DNA of 64,000 bases from Terriglobus roseus DSM 18391 (lineage in GTDB: Bacteria; Acidobacteriota; Terriglobia; Terriglobales; Acidobacteriaceae). The DNA is taken from contig NC_018014.1 of NCBI RefSeq assembly GCF_000265425.1, positions 3,410,001 through 3,474,000 of the forward strand. The letters are read 5' to 3'. Shown here in pieces: positions 25,445 through 33,935 of the stretch. The translations under genes and the position numbers were made by a program. The notes under the pieces were generated by a model. The model was not told the origin of the DNA, ran no database searches, and saw nothing but the letters and a program-made list of their open reading frames with translations. Numbering within the stretch: the stretch's first letter is position 1; every line of letters starts with the position of its first letter.

Positions 25445-26161
25445 TTAGACCGTGTGGACGATGTGGCTAAGCGTTCGTACGTCTTCGACTGAGATTTTGC
25501 CTGTGGGCGGTTGCCAGAGGACATCGCCCACGACTGGTGCGGCCTTGGGGCGCAGCGATGCGTGCAAGTCGAGGCCTGCGATGGGTGCAAGTTGCGGTGC
25601 GGTCTGCAGCGTGACGCCGCCGCCTGCTGCGATGCGGATGCGTCCCCCGGCCTGCTCCACAAGACGGGCGAGTGCATTGCGGCCTTCGGTGACGGTGGGC
25701 TTACCGCCGGAGGTGAGGATGCGATTGCAGCCGAGATCGATCAGCACTTCGAGCGATGTTGCGAGATCGTTCGCCTGATCGAAGGCGCGGTGGAAGGTGA
25801 CGGACTTCCCTGCTGCTCGTTGCATGACTTCTGACATCTGGACACGGTTGACCTGGCGTTCTGCCGTCAGCATGCCGACGACGATGCCTGCAGCACCGGC
25901 GTCGATGGCTGCGTCGATGTCCGTGCAGATCATGCGGAACTCTGCGTCGGAGTAGAGGAAGTCACCGCTGCGTGGGCGGATGAGCACGTGGATGGGCAGC
26001 GCGATGGATGCCAACGCCTCGCGAAGGAAGCCAGCGCCGGGTGTTACGCCGCCCTCTGAGAGCGCTGCGCACAGCTCGATGCGATCGGCTCCGCCTTCCA
26101 CTGCAGCCTGGCAGGCCTGCAACGTCTCCACACAGATTTCCAGTTCACGCTTCATCGGCAC
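25445..26161 (-). CDS. CutC family protein
   Basis: A 238-residue TIM-barrel protein. The GTG at 26161 lies 9 bases after AGGGA, while the ATG two codons later (26155) is also possible. An open extension to 26227 has no support. Family hallmarks are LEICVETLQ at the N terminus, GADRIELC, the FHRAFD motif, RILTSGG and AAGGGV. CutC was named for copper tolerance in E. coli, but the direct role in copper handling is disputed and the true activity is unknown. Stop codons of this gene and the quinoprotein gene are 10 bases apart in convergent arrangement. Confidence 0.9.
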   Translation of the reverse strand: MPMKRELEICVETLQACQAAVEGGADRIELCAALSEGGVTPGAGFLREALASIALPIHVLIRPRSGDFLYSDAEFRMICTDIDAAIDAGAAGIVVGMLTAERQVNRVQMSEVMQRAAGKSVTFHRAFDQANDLATSLEVLIDLGCNRILTSGGKPTVTEGRNALARLVEQAGGRIRIAAGGGVTLQTAPQLAPIAGLDLHASLRPKAAPVVGDVLWQPPTGKISVEDVRTLSHIVHTV

Positions 26162-26238
26162 GGTGCAGCTTCCCTCTTGTTCGAGCTTTGCGGTCTCTTC
26201 CACACTACCGCACCGTGCCAACGGCATTCCGTATTCGC

Positions 26239-27255
26239 TTATGCGCTTTTCAGGATCTGCATTTTGCCGTCCGGCGTCTTGGTAAGGGCGTGGATGATGC
26301 GGCCCTGTGCGTCCACGTGACGCAGGGTGAGTGTCTTGTCCGTGACCGAAAGATGGCTGAAGCCGTAGACCTTTTGCGCATACGGTCCGCGTGCCTTGGG
26401 ATCGATGGCGAGATCGTAGAGGTCTGCGCCACCGCCGCCGGAGAGGAAGTGTGTGGTGGGATGCCCTTCGAACTCGAGGTGCTGCAGATCGTGATCATGG
26501 CCTGCCAGGTAAGCGTGCACACCATGCTTCTGGAAGAGCGGATCCCAGTCGCGGATGAGCGTGGCGTGGTCGCCGTGTGGGCCGTCGGTGTAGACGGGAT
26601 GGTGTGCCATGACGATGGTGAAGGGCGTCAGCCGCGGCTTCGCGAGTTCTGCTTCCAGCCATTGCAGTTGCGCGACGCGCTCGTCTTCCGTCAGCGTGAA
26701 GTTACGGTTGGGTGTGCCGTCGCGGTTGGGAGCGATGGGGTGTGGCATGTTGCTGTCGAGCGCGATGAAGTGGATGAGCGGCTTCTTCTTCGGGAAGTCA
26801 AAGCTGTACCACTTCGCCGGCATCGTCCAGCGCGAGTGGCCGCGGCGTGCGTACTCCAGCTCTACGTCTACCTTGCTCATGGGGAACATCTGGTAGTCAT
26901 GATTCCCGAGCACGGCGTACGCCGGCCCGGGGAAGACGCTGGCCGGATACATGTCTTCAAAGCCGGTCTTCCAGCGCGGGGAGTCGACGCCGCCGGGCAG
27001 TTCTTCATACCAGTTGTCGCCGAGCATCAGCAGGGCCTGCGACTTTACACGGTTCGTGCGAGCGTACTGAACCATGCTGGCGGCGACGATCGTCTGGTCT
27101 GCGGGGCGATGGTAGCCCCAGTCGCCGACCATGAGCAGTTCGGCATCGCCGTGAGCGCCGACGGCACCAAAGGTCGGGAGCGGCGCGATGGCGGCCGCTG
27201 CGCTGAAGGCGACACTCTGCCGCAGAAAGCTGCGGCGGCTGATCTGTTCCGGCAT
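26239..27255 (-). CDS. Tat-exported purple-acid-phosphatase-like metallophosphoesterase
   Basis: A 338-residue protein. The ATG at 27255 is preceded by GAGAG and gives a Tat leader (ISRRSFLRQS, residues 5-14). Metallophosphoesterase motifs are complete: GDWG with D45, GDNWY with D80, N81 and Y83, GNHDY with N118 and H119, AHHP, and GHDHDLQH. The Tyr after GDN is the iron ligand of purple acid phosphatases (ACP5/TRAP type) and separates it from ordinary calcineurin-like enzymes. The probable role is release of phosphate from organic esters in the periplasm. It lies 77 bases upstream of CutC on the same strand. Confidence 0.9.
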   Translation of the reverse strand: MPEQISRRSFLRQSVAFSAAAAIAPLPTFGAVGAHGDAELLMVGDWGYHRPADQTIVAASMVQYARTNRVKSQALLMLGDNWYEELPGGVDSPRWKTGFEDMYPASVFPGPAYAVLGNHDYQMFPMSKVDVELEYARRGHSRWTMPAKWYSFDFPKKKPLIHFIALDSNMPHPIAPNRDGTPNRNFTLTEDERVAQLQWLEAELAKPRLTPFTIVMAHHPVYTDGPHGDHATLIRDWDPLFQKHGVHAYLAGHDHDLQHLEFEGHPTTHFLSGGGGADLYDLAIDPKARGPYAQKVYGFSHLSVTDKTLTLRHVDAQGRIIHALTKTPDGKMQILKSA

Positions 27256-27311
27256 GAAATCTCTCATCAAGCCGCGTTATAACACCCGGCTGATGAATAT
27301 TTGATCGCAAT

Positions 27312-27349
27312 GGGCCGGGATCTTTACGAATTCGGTAAGTCACCGGCCC
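27312..27349 (-). terminator. Terminator-like hairpin after the second TonB receptor
   Basis: GGGCCGG (27312-27318) pairs with CCGGCCC (27343-27349), with an inner TTAC/GTAA stem. It lies 9 bases past the receptor stop. No T-run follows directly, so it may act with Rho or stabilise the 3' end. Confidence 0.55.
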
Positions 27350-27357
27350 GGTTGTCC

Positions 27358-30144
27358 TTAGAAGCCGTAACGAATGCCGCCTTCGACGCGGCGACCGTTG
27401 TCCCCCTGATAGGGCCGCCCGAACTGTGGGGAGCCGACGATATTGCCGACCGCGGTGACATTGAGATGATTCAGCGCGTTGGAGCTGCGGATGTTGGCCG
27501 TGAGCGTTTGTGCGTGCTCAGCCTTTGGGTTGCGTGTGAGCCGGAAGCTTCGCTGCAGGTTGGTGTCGAGGTAGACGGTCCAGGGCTGAATGCCGGCGTT
27601 GCGATTGAGTGTTGCGCCTGTGCCAGTTGGTGAGAGCAGGCCGAACTGCGTGGCGTAGGCACAGTTGTTTGTTACGGCCGTGGAGCAGACGGTAGCACCG
27701 GAGGGCGCCAGCCGGGGCCGGTCCGTGAAGTTGCCGTCGCCATTGTTGTCGAAGCCCGTGGTGATGTTGTACGGCCGATCACCCTGCGCGTTCAGTGACC
27801 CGCTGAACTGCATGGCCCAGGGCAGCTTTGCGGTCGCATTGCCGAAGACACTCCACAGCGCATTCCCTGCGCGGCGGGCGTATTCCCCGACATTGGTGCC
27901 GGTCGTCTGCGGCGCTGTGAACGGGTCGTCGTTGTTCGTGTCGACGATGGCCTGGCGGGTGCTGCCCACGGTGAACTGCAGGCGTTTGAGCGACTGATTG
28001 CTGACGCTCATCGAGATCAAGTTGCCATAGCCGCGCCCGCTGGAGTTCCACTGCTGGATGTTCAGGTTGGGCGCAAGGGGACGTGGCCCGAGTGGCTGGC
28101 CATTCGTGGGTGCGTTAATGTTTTCCGTACGGGTGTAATGCCACATCTGCGCGAGGTTATAGTCCGCGGAGACGGTCCAGCCTTTGCCGATGGTATGACT
28201 GAAGCCGATGTTCTGGATGCTGTAGAAGAGGTTCGGAAGATGCGGCTGGATGGTGCGAATGGATTGGAGCGGCGTGGCTCCTGTGAAGGGGTTGCAGGTG
28301 TTGGGATCGAAGCTGCCGGGGCATGATGGCGAGTAGATGAGGCTGGTGACGCGGTTGGTGCCGTCCATGCCAAGGAGTTGGGCGTAACTGTGCGCGCCGA
28401 AGCGACCGGAGAAGAGGCCGGCGTGCGCGTGCAGCGTCCACTTCGAGTTTTTGTCGGGCGCCCAGGAGACGCCGAAGCGCGGGTTGAAGTTGTTGTGCAC
28501 CATGGGCTTGCTCTGCGTGTAGTAGCGCAGACCAATGGCGATGTGCAGGCGCGGGAGAACCTTCCAGTCGTCCTGGAAGAAGAGGGCAAGACGGTACTGC
28601 GTGAGGTTGAGCGTGGGGTTTCCGCTGACGTTGAAGTACTGGGTTGGTGCGCCGCCCGCATAGCCATTGAGCGCACGCACATACTGCTGCACACCCGTGA
28701 TGGTCTCCTTTGCGGAGGTGGGTTGGTGGTTCGCGTCGAGGACGGGCGCGGTGCCGCCGCCAAAGAGCCATGTGCCGTTGAAGTTATTGGTGTAGCGGAA
28801 GCGCTCGCGGAGGTACTCCGATTGCAAACCCACCTTGATGAGGTGCTTCGACAGGCTGATGATCGCGTCGTCTTCGAAGGTGGCATCGATCTCATGATCG
28901 CGCTGGGCACCACTTGTGTTTCCGCCGGTGGTGAACGCGCCTGCGACCTGGACCTGGGGCGCAAAGGAATTCGGGAGGACGTCGCGACCGTCGAACTCGA
29001 TCCCCAGACGTGCTTCATGCATGACCTTTGCAGAGATGGTGGTCACGTCGGTGAAGCGCAATTCGTTGTCGTAGGACACATTATTAAAGCCGCCCTGGAG
29101 CAGCGTGTTGCCGCCTGTGCCAACGTTCATCCTATGGTTGTGCCATGCATTGAAGCTTGCGATGAACGTGTTCTTGGGGCCAAGCTGCCAGTCGACCTTC
29201 GCCATGCCGATCCACATGCGTTGTGGCGACGGTACGTTTTGAAGGATTGGTGTCTGGACACCAGCGGCGTCGACACCGACGGCGTTGACGGTGGCGAAGT
29301 TATCGATGGAACGATGCTCGAGATTGAGAAGAAAGTCGGACCCTTTTTTCAAGATGGGCCCGGTGAGTTCAAAGCCGTAGCGCTGCTTACCGATGGCTGC
29401 ACGTGTGACGGAGAAGGGATCGCGTGCATTCATCCACTGGCTTGAGTTGGTCGCAAAGAGGGCGCCGTGGAAGGTGGGCTGTCCAGCCTTTGTGTAGACC
29501 TGGATCTGGCCACCACCGAAGGGCGGGTTACGGAACTCGGCGGAGAAGAGGTCGGGGTTGACCTTGATATACGCGATGGAGGATTTGGGTGGCAGCGTTG
29601 TGTTGTTATCGCCACCCTGGAAGCCATCGACCGAGATGGCCGCACTGGATGGACTGCCACCCCCGGCTGCGGCCATCTGCTGGAGTTGGCGAAGTAGATC
29701 GTCCGGATCGTCCGCGAGCGTTTGCAGACGACCCGCGGTGAGGGTCTGCGAGGGACCCGTTGAGACGGGAGAGTTTTCCGCGACGGTGTTGTCGTCGTTA
29801 TCGCTCACGTCGACGGTGGTGGCGACCTCCGCCGGCACCATGCTGACGGTGATGTCCGTCGATGTTGGAGCTTTGACTTCCAGGCTAAGCGGTGCGAAGC
29901 CATCGAAAGTAACATGCAGCGTGTGGCGGCCAGCCGGTACGCAGGCGATGCGGAAACGTCCGGAGGAGTCGCCGAGGATGGCGGCGGTGGAATCGAGCTG
30001 AATCGATGCGCCGGGAATGATGGCTGACGTTGCATCATGGACGATACCTGTGAGTGGTGTGCAGCCGGTTTGCGCTGCTGCAGACGCACTGAAGACGAGC
30101 GCGGGCGCAACGCCCGCAGCGAGGGCATATCGAGGTCGTTTCAC
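27358..30144 (-). CDS. Oar-like TonB-dependent receptor
   Basis: A 928-residue outer-membrane protein starting with GTG at 30144, with GGAG 6 bases upstream. A signal peptide covers about residues 1-24 (SASAAAQ). A carboxypeptidase-regulatory-like domain (about 28-110) is followed by an acidic, low-complexity linker (VDVSDNDDNTVAENSP) and a plug with ISVDGFQGG, then a beta-barrel ending in GIRYGF with C-terminal Phe. It is shorter than the two other receptors here and its plug lacks the ELPLNGRN motif, so it belongs to another subgroup. No obvious substrate-specific neighbour exists. Confidence 0.9.
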   Translation of the reverse strand: MKRPRYALAAGVAPALVFSASAAAQTGCTPLTGIVHDATSAIIPGASIQLDSTAAILGDSSGRFRIACVPAGRHTLHVTFDGFAPLSLEVKAPTSTDITVSMVPAEVATTVDVSDNDDNTVAENSPVSTGPSQTLTAGRLQTLADDPDDLLRQLQQMAAAGGGSPSSAAISVDGFQGGDNNTTLPPKSSIAYIKVNPDLFSAEFRNPPFGGGQIQVYTKAGQPTFHGALFATNSSQWMNARDPFSVTRAAIGKQRYGFELTGPILKKGSDFLLNLEHRSIDNFATVNAVGVDAAGVQTPILQNVPSPQRMWIGMAKVDWQLGPKNTFIASFNAWHNHRMNVGTGGNTLLQGGFNNVSYDNELRFTDVTTISAKVMHEARLGIEFDGRDVLPNSFAPQVQVAGAFTTGGNTSGAQRDHEIDATFEDDAIISLSKHLIKVGLQSEYLRERFRYTNNFNGTWLFGGGTAPVLDANHQPTSAKETITGVQQYVRALNGYAGGAPTQYFNVSGNPTLNLTQYRLALFFQDDWKVLPRLHIAIGLRYYTQSKPMVHNNFNPRFGVSWAPDKNSKWTLHAHAGLFSGRFGAHSYAQLLGMDGTNRVTSLIYSPSCPGSFDPNTCNPFTGATPLQSIRTIQPHLPNLFYSIQNIGFSHTIGKGWTVSADYNLAQMWHYTRTENINAPTNGQPLGPRPLAPNLNIQQWNSSGRGYGNLISMSVSNQSLKRLQFTVGSTRQAIVDTNNDDPFTAPQTTGTNVGEYARRAGNALWSVFGNATAKLPWAMQFSGSLNAQGDRPYNITTGFDNNGDGNFTDRPRLAPSGATVCSTAVTNNCAYATQFGLLSPTGTGATLNRNAGIQPWTVYLDTNLQRSFRLTRNPKAEHAQTLTANIRSSNALNHLNVTAVGNIVGSPQFGRPYQGDNGRRVEGGIRYGF

Positions 30145-30313
30145 GGCTTACTCCTGGAACTTTGGCTACAGGTCGTTCGATCTACAGGCGAAGATCTGCC
30201 CAGGCTTCTTCATGAGGCGTGACGATGAGTACGCAGACTGGGTGGAGTTGGTTCCTGTCGCTGAATACGAATGCGTGGCGCCGTAGGAATGCAAAATTTG
30301 GCAGAGATACAGC

Positions 30314-30338
30314 GAGGTGCGCGGCGGGGCCGCGCCTC
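30314..30338 (-). terminator. GC-rich hairpin 3' of the repeat-protein operon
   Basis: GCGCGGC (30319-30325) and GCCGCGC (30329-30335) form a tight stem with a GGG loop directly downstream of the leftward stop at 30343. No T-run is seen. Assignment as a terminator is inference. Confidence 0.45.
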
Positions 30339-30342
30339 CTGT

Positions 30343-31125
30343 TTACTCTTCGAGCTTGAAGATCTTGATCTTGATGAGTTTTGCGAGTGTGAGGTCGTTG
30401 AGGCCACGAGCTCGCATGCGTTCGACGAAGGGCCGGTCGATCTTGAAGATGGACATCTGGATGAGTTCCGACTCGTTGGGCTGAAAGCCCATGGCTTTGG
30501 CGTCGCGTACTTTATCGGGTGTGACGCCGACGGCCTTCATCTCAGTGAGTTTGCCGGCGCGCAATTCCGGGTAGCCTGCGGCAGCCATCGCATGGATGTA
30601 GTCGGCATCGACGTGCAGCGCGCGCAGGCCGGTCAGTTTATTGGTCGAGAGTTCGGTCACGCCGAGCGACTGCATGGACTTCGCCCAGGCGGGTGTGACG
30701 TCGATCATGAGAAACGCGAGCTGTTTGTGCGGTGTAATACCGTCGAAGCCCATGGCGGCCATGGCGCCTGCGAACGACGGGCTGGCGTTGAAGCGGAAGC
30801 GGCCGGAGAGTACACCATCGTGCACGATACCGTCGCACGCCAGGTCGCCGGAATCGCCTGTGACGTGTGCGGATGCCTTGGCCCCATCCGCCTGGAGAGT
30901 TTGCGGTGAGAGGCCGCTCAGACGCTGCCAGTCGAGACTTTGATTCGACATCTCCATGCAGTTGCCGGAGTTCTTGTCGCAGTTACTTTCAGACAACATG
31001 ACCTGCGCGGTGGATGGCTTCTCCGTATGTTGCGATGCCGAGACCATGCAGAGGCCCGTCATGGTTTGTGCGACGCAGGTAAGTGGCGAAGCGAAGACAA
31101 GGAGCGAGAGTAGAAAGCGGTTCAT
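30343..31125 (-). CDS. Secreted protein with GxTP-type helical repeats, partner of the M56 protein
   Basis: A 260-residue protein of unknown function. GAGGTG precedes the ATG at 31125. A signal peptide ends near residue 19 (TCVAQ), and the N-terminal part (20-115) contains Cys residues and a DLACDGIVHDGVLSG stretch. From about residue 125 it has five degenerate repeats of about 29 residues (for example VTPAWAKSMQSLGV, VDADYIHAMAAAGY, VTPDKVRDAKAMGF), the same repeat found at the C terminus of the M56 protease encoded upstream. The two genes are 100 bases apart on one strand. I infer a periplasmic protein that binds the sensor, or is cut by it, through like-with-like repeats. There is no recognised enzyme motif. 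Confidence 0.8.
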   Translation of the reverse strand: MNRFLLSLLVFASPLTCVAQTMTGLCMVSASQHTEKPSTAQVMLSESNCDKNSGNCMEMSNQSLDWQRLSGLSPQTLQADGAKASAHVTGDSGDLACDGIVHDGVLSGRFRFNASPSFAGAMAAMGFDGITPHKQLAFLMIDVTPAWAKSMQSLGVTELSTNKLTGLRALHVDADYIHAMAAAGYPELRAGKLTEMKAVGVTPDKVRDAKAMGFQPNESELIQMSIFKIDRPFVERMRARGLNDLTLAKLIKIKIFKLEE

Positions 31126-31225
31126 CGTGTCACCTCGTGTATTTCGTTGCATTAGAAAAATGGACGCAGGTGTCCTTCTGCGCGCCGGGGTGCGCAGGGA
31201 CTCTTTAGGGACTTTGCTTGTGTGG

Positions 31226-33268
31226 TTAGTTCAGCAGGCCGGAGATCTTCAGCTTGGTGAGTTTGTCCAGGCTGGCGCTGTTGAAGCCGTTGGCCTTGGC
31301 CTTTGCGATGAAGTCTGCATCGATGTGGAAGGCCGTTGCCTGACGGATGGCGTGGCTGTCCGCGTCGGGGAAGGTCGACTTGAGCCACTTGGCGTATTCG
31401 GGCGTCATGCCCTGCGCACGCATGGAGATCAGCTCATGCGAGTTCATGCCGGAGAAGCCTGCCGCTGCCATGGACCGGGCGTACTCCGGTGTGACTCCGA
31501 CGGACTTCATGCTGACGGCTTCGTGCAGATCCGCTGGAGGGATGCCACTTGCCTTCAGTGTTGCGATGTACTCAGGCGTTACGCCGACGGACTTCATGCT
31601 GACGACGTCATGCAGGGAGGGTTTGCCGAGGCCCAGCGACTCGAGTGACTTTGCGTAGTCCGGGGTGATGCCGAGTGACTTGACGGTGATTGCTTCGTGC
31701 AGGTTCGTTGGGGCAATCGCAGAGCCCTTGAGGCCGGCGAGATACTCCGGCGTGATGCCCATCGACTTGAGTGCGATGAGGTCGTGCAGCGAAGGTGTGC
31801 CAAGGCCTGTCTGCGCCATGCTCTTTGCGTACTCGGGTGTGACGCCGACGGAACGGAGCGCGACGATCTGCTTGAGGTCCTTATCCAGATCCAGCGGATA
31901 GCCGGCTTCGCGCATCCGCTGCAGATACTGGAGGCCGCCGCCCTGCTGTGCTGCGTCCGCAGAAGGTTGCGGATTCGGATTGGGTTGCGGGTTGGGATTG
32001 GGTTGCGGATTCGGATTCGGATTCGGGTTTGGTTGCGGGTTCGGGTTTGGGTTTGGGTTTGGCAACGGCTCTACGGGCGAGACTGGCGATGGCTGCGGTG
32101 CCACTGCAGCGATTGCAGCAGGCCGTGGTTCGGCTACGGGAGCGACGGCTGCTACCGGTGCCGCTACGGCGGTGTCAGCTAGCGTCGGCACTGCAGCAAT
32201 CTGTTGGTGATCTGTCTTCAGGCCGTGGGCCAGGTGCGGTGCTGCGTAGAGTCCTGCAAGGATCATGCTGACTGCTGCCATGCGGATACCACTCATTGAT
32301 TTCTGCTCCATCGCTTTTTCTCCCATCACTCTGCGGACTCGGTTCAGAAGCGTTCCACCATCGCCGTGCAGCGCCATGGCTAAGTTGAAGTGTTGTGCTC
32401 GCTGCTCTTCCAGGTTCAGCAGCGCCTCGGCGTACACGACGGGATCGGCGCATGCCTTCGCTGCAATCTCGTCGCAGCAGACCTCGCGGAAGTCGCGTGC
32501 CCGGTGACTGACCCACCACATGGCCGGCTGAAAGAAGAAGAGACATTCGACCGAGGTCTGCAGCAGGTTGCAGAGGTAATCCCAGCGGCCGACGTGGGCG
32601 AGTTCGTGCGCAAGCACCGCCTCCAGTTGCTCGGGCGTCAGGGACATCGCTGCGCTGAGCGGCATCAGCACCACCGTTCGCCAGATGCCGAAGACCATGG
32701 GCGAGACGGCTTCGTTTGAGACACGCAACACCACGCGGCGGCTGAGCCGGAAGCGCACCGAAAGGCTTTCGAAGCTGTCCCGCAGATGTTGCGGGATCTT
32801 CTCCTGGGCTCGCATGCGGAGACCGCGCAACTGCCACCAGCCACCGACGGCGCGGAGCGCGAAGACCAGCACGCCCGCGAGCCAGAGTGCATCCATCCAG
32901 GGCAGCAGCAGGCTGGCGTGTTCCGCGATCCATAGCTCACTGTTCCCCACTGCCGGTGCTGCCATCGGTAGCTGTTGCATCAGTGCGGCGTGCATGGTGC
33001 CCAGTTGCGAGACGGCGAACTGTTGCTGATTCTGTACCGTGTGTGCGACAAGCTGTTCCTGCTCGAGGAAGGTAGCCGCGGCGACGAGTGGCATCAATGC
33101 AAGCGCACCAAGAGCGATGCCGTAGCGCACGCTTGCGGCTGCGCGCGTGGTGCAGCGGTCGACGAGTGCGTAGACGATGGCGATGGCAGTGCTCTGCCAG
33201 CAGAAGTGCAGCAGCGTCCAGCCCAGCGCGACGACCTCGCCCGAATGAAACGCGTTCAGAACGCCCAT
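31226..33268 (-). CDS. BlaR1/MecR1-like M56 membrane protease with C-terminal 29-residue repeats
   Basis: A 680-residue protein with GGGAGG before the ATG. Transmembrane segments lie near 9-33, 48-68, 118-145 and 328-348. The zinc site is HELAH at 221-225 with CCDE at 264-267, as in BlaR1/MecR1 proteases that cut a BlaI-type repressor. Beyond the last membrane segment, BlaR1 carries a penicillin-binding sensor. Here there is an Asn-Pro/Gln-Pro linker (402-435) and then seven repeats of 29 residues (466-680), mostly with G-V/I-TPEY. By BlaR1 topology the repeats face the periplasm. The BlaI-like gene lies 16 bases upstream, and a secreted protein with the same repeats lies downstream. It therefore senses something other than beta-lactam, unknown at present. 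Confidence 0.87.
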   Translation of the reverse strand: MGVLNAFHSGEVVALGWTLLHFCWQSTAIAIVYALVDRCTTRAAASVRYGIALGALALMPLVAAATFLEQEQLVAHTVQNQQQFAVSQLGTMHAALMQQLPMAAPAVGNSELWIAEHASLLLPWMDALWLAGVLVFALRAVGGWWQLRGLRMRAQEKIPQHLRDSFESLSVRFRLSRRVVLRVSNEAVSPMVFGIWRTVVLMPLSAAMSLTPEQLEAVLAHELAHVGRWDYLCNLLQTSVECLFFFQPAMWWVSHRARDFREVCCDEIAAKACADPVVYAEALLNLEEQRAQHFNLAMALHGDGGTLLNRVRRVMGEKAMEQKSMSGIRMAAVSMILAGLYAAPHLAHGLKTDHQQIAAVPTLADTAVAAPVAAVAPVAEPRPAAIAAVAPQPSPVSPVEPLPNPNPNPNPQPNPNPNPNPQPNPNPQPNPNPQPSADAAQQGGGLQYLQRMREAGYPLDLDKDLKQIVALRSVGVTPEYAKSMAQTGLGTPSLHDLIALKSMGITPEYLAGLKGSAIAPTNLHEAITVKSLGITPDYAKSLESLGLGKPSLHDVVSMKSVGVTPEYIATLKASGIPPADLHEAVSMKSVGVTPEYARSMAAAGFSGMNSHELISMRAQGMTPEYAKWLKSTFPDADSHAIRQATAFHIDADFIAKAKANGFNSASLDKLTKLKISGLLN
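31964..32065. repeat. Hexanucleotide microsatellite coding the Asn-Pro linker
   Basis: About 17 units of a six-base repeat (GGNTTG/GGNTTY type on the plus strand) encode residues 402-435 of the M56 protein as Asn-Pro with some Gln-Pro. Because the unit is six bases, slippage would change linker length without breaking the frame. Confidence 0.85.
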
Positions 33269-33284
33269 CCCGTGCCTCCCTCTC

Positions 33285-33668
33285 TTAGGAACGCTTCTTT
33301 GCGATCAGCTTGCGAATTTCATCAAGCTCTTCTTCGCTTGCCTGCTCCATCTCCAACGCACGCAGTGCGAGCTGGCCGGCGCTGCCTGCGAAGAAGCGGT
33401 TGCTGAGTTCGCGCATGAAACGCTGCTCTGTTTCTTCTTTGGCGACGGCCGGGCGATAGACGTGCGCCCGCTCGGTTGCGTCGCGTGCCAGCAGTCCCTT
33501 GTCCAGCATGATCTGCATCAACTTCTGGACGCCGGTGTAGACGACCGGCCGGTGTTTGTTCACTTCCACAAACACGTCACGCACGGTGGCGGGGCCACGA
33601 TCCCACAGAATGGAGAGTAGCTCCAATTCCCCCTCCGTCGGCTTCGGAATTTCATTCGAGTTCTTCAT
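33285..33668 (-). CDS. BlaI/MecI family transcriptional repressor
   Basis: A 127-residue winged-helix repressor. The N-terminal half reads PTEGELELLSILWDRGPATV and then VYTGVQKLMQIMLDKGLL, the classic BlaI helix-turn-helix and wing. The C-terminal half (about 80-127) is the dimerisation helix region. The SNRFFAG stretch lies where BlaI is cut by BlaR1 and could be the cleavage site here. It is the first gene of a three-gene leftward operon with the M56 protease 16 bases downstream. A dyad-containing region just upstream (33692-33722) is the likely operator for autoregulation. Confidence 0.92.
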   Translation of the reverse strand: MKNSNEIPKPTEGELELLSILWDRGPATVRDVFVEVNKHRPVVYTGVQKLMQIMLDKGLLARDATERAHVYRPAVAKEETEQRFMRELSNRFFAGSAGQLALRALEMEQASEEELDEIRKLIAKKRS

Positions 33669-33691
33669 GAGCCTGACAATATCCGAAGGTC

Positions 33692-33722
33692 TTCGTAGGT
33701 GTCAACGAAAATCTTCGTACGA
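33692..33722. promoter_or_regulatory. Candidate BlaI-type operator
   Basis: Upstream of the repressor start (33668) are TTCGT(N8)ACGAA at 33692-33709 and the palindrome TCGTACGA at 33715-33722, with a repeated TCTTCGTA. BlaI-type repressors bind short dyads of this kind that overlap their own promoter. The remainder of the gap to 33935 shows nothing else clear. Confidence 0.45.
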
Positions 33723-33935
33723 TGATTGTCGGTGATATCGGCCAGGCGATTCACGAACAAGTCGTCTGCCCGGGGTGCGATCCTCCTTGACCGGGCTATC
33801 AGGCCCAACGCGATTACTGGACTGCGCCGCAAATTGAACAATTCGCATCATTTGCGCCCAATCTTGACACGTTCGGGGGAGTGCGGTTGCCGGTGGTGGA
33901 GCATAGGCTGAATTTGCAAAGAAGCGAAGGTTTCA

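Noticed and set aside
31226..33268. Beta-lactam resistance sensor (true BlaR1/MecR1)
   Set aside because: The penicillin-binding C-terminal domain is absent and no beta-lactamase gene is nearby. Only the protease part matches.
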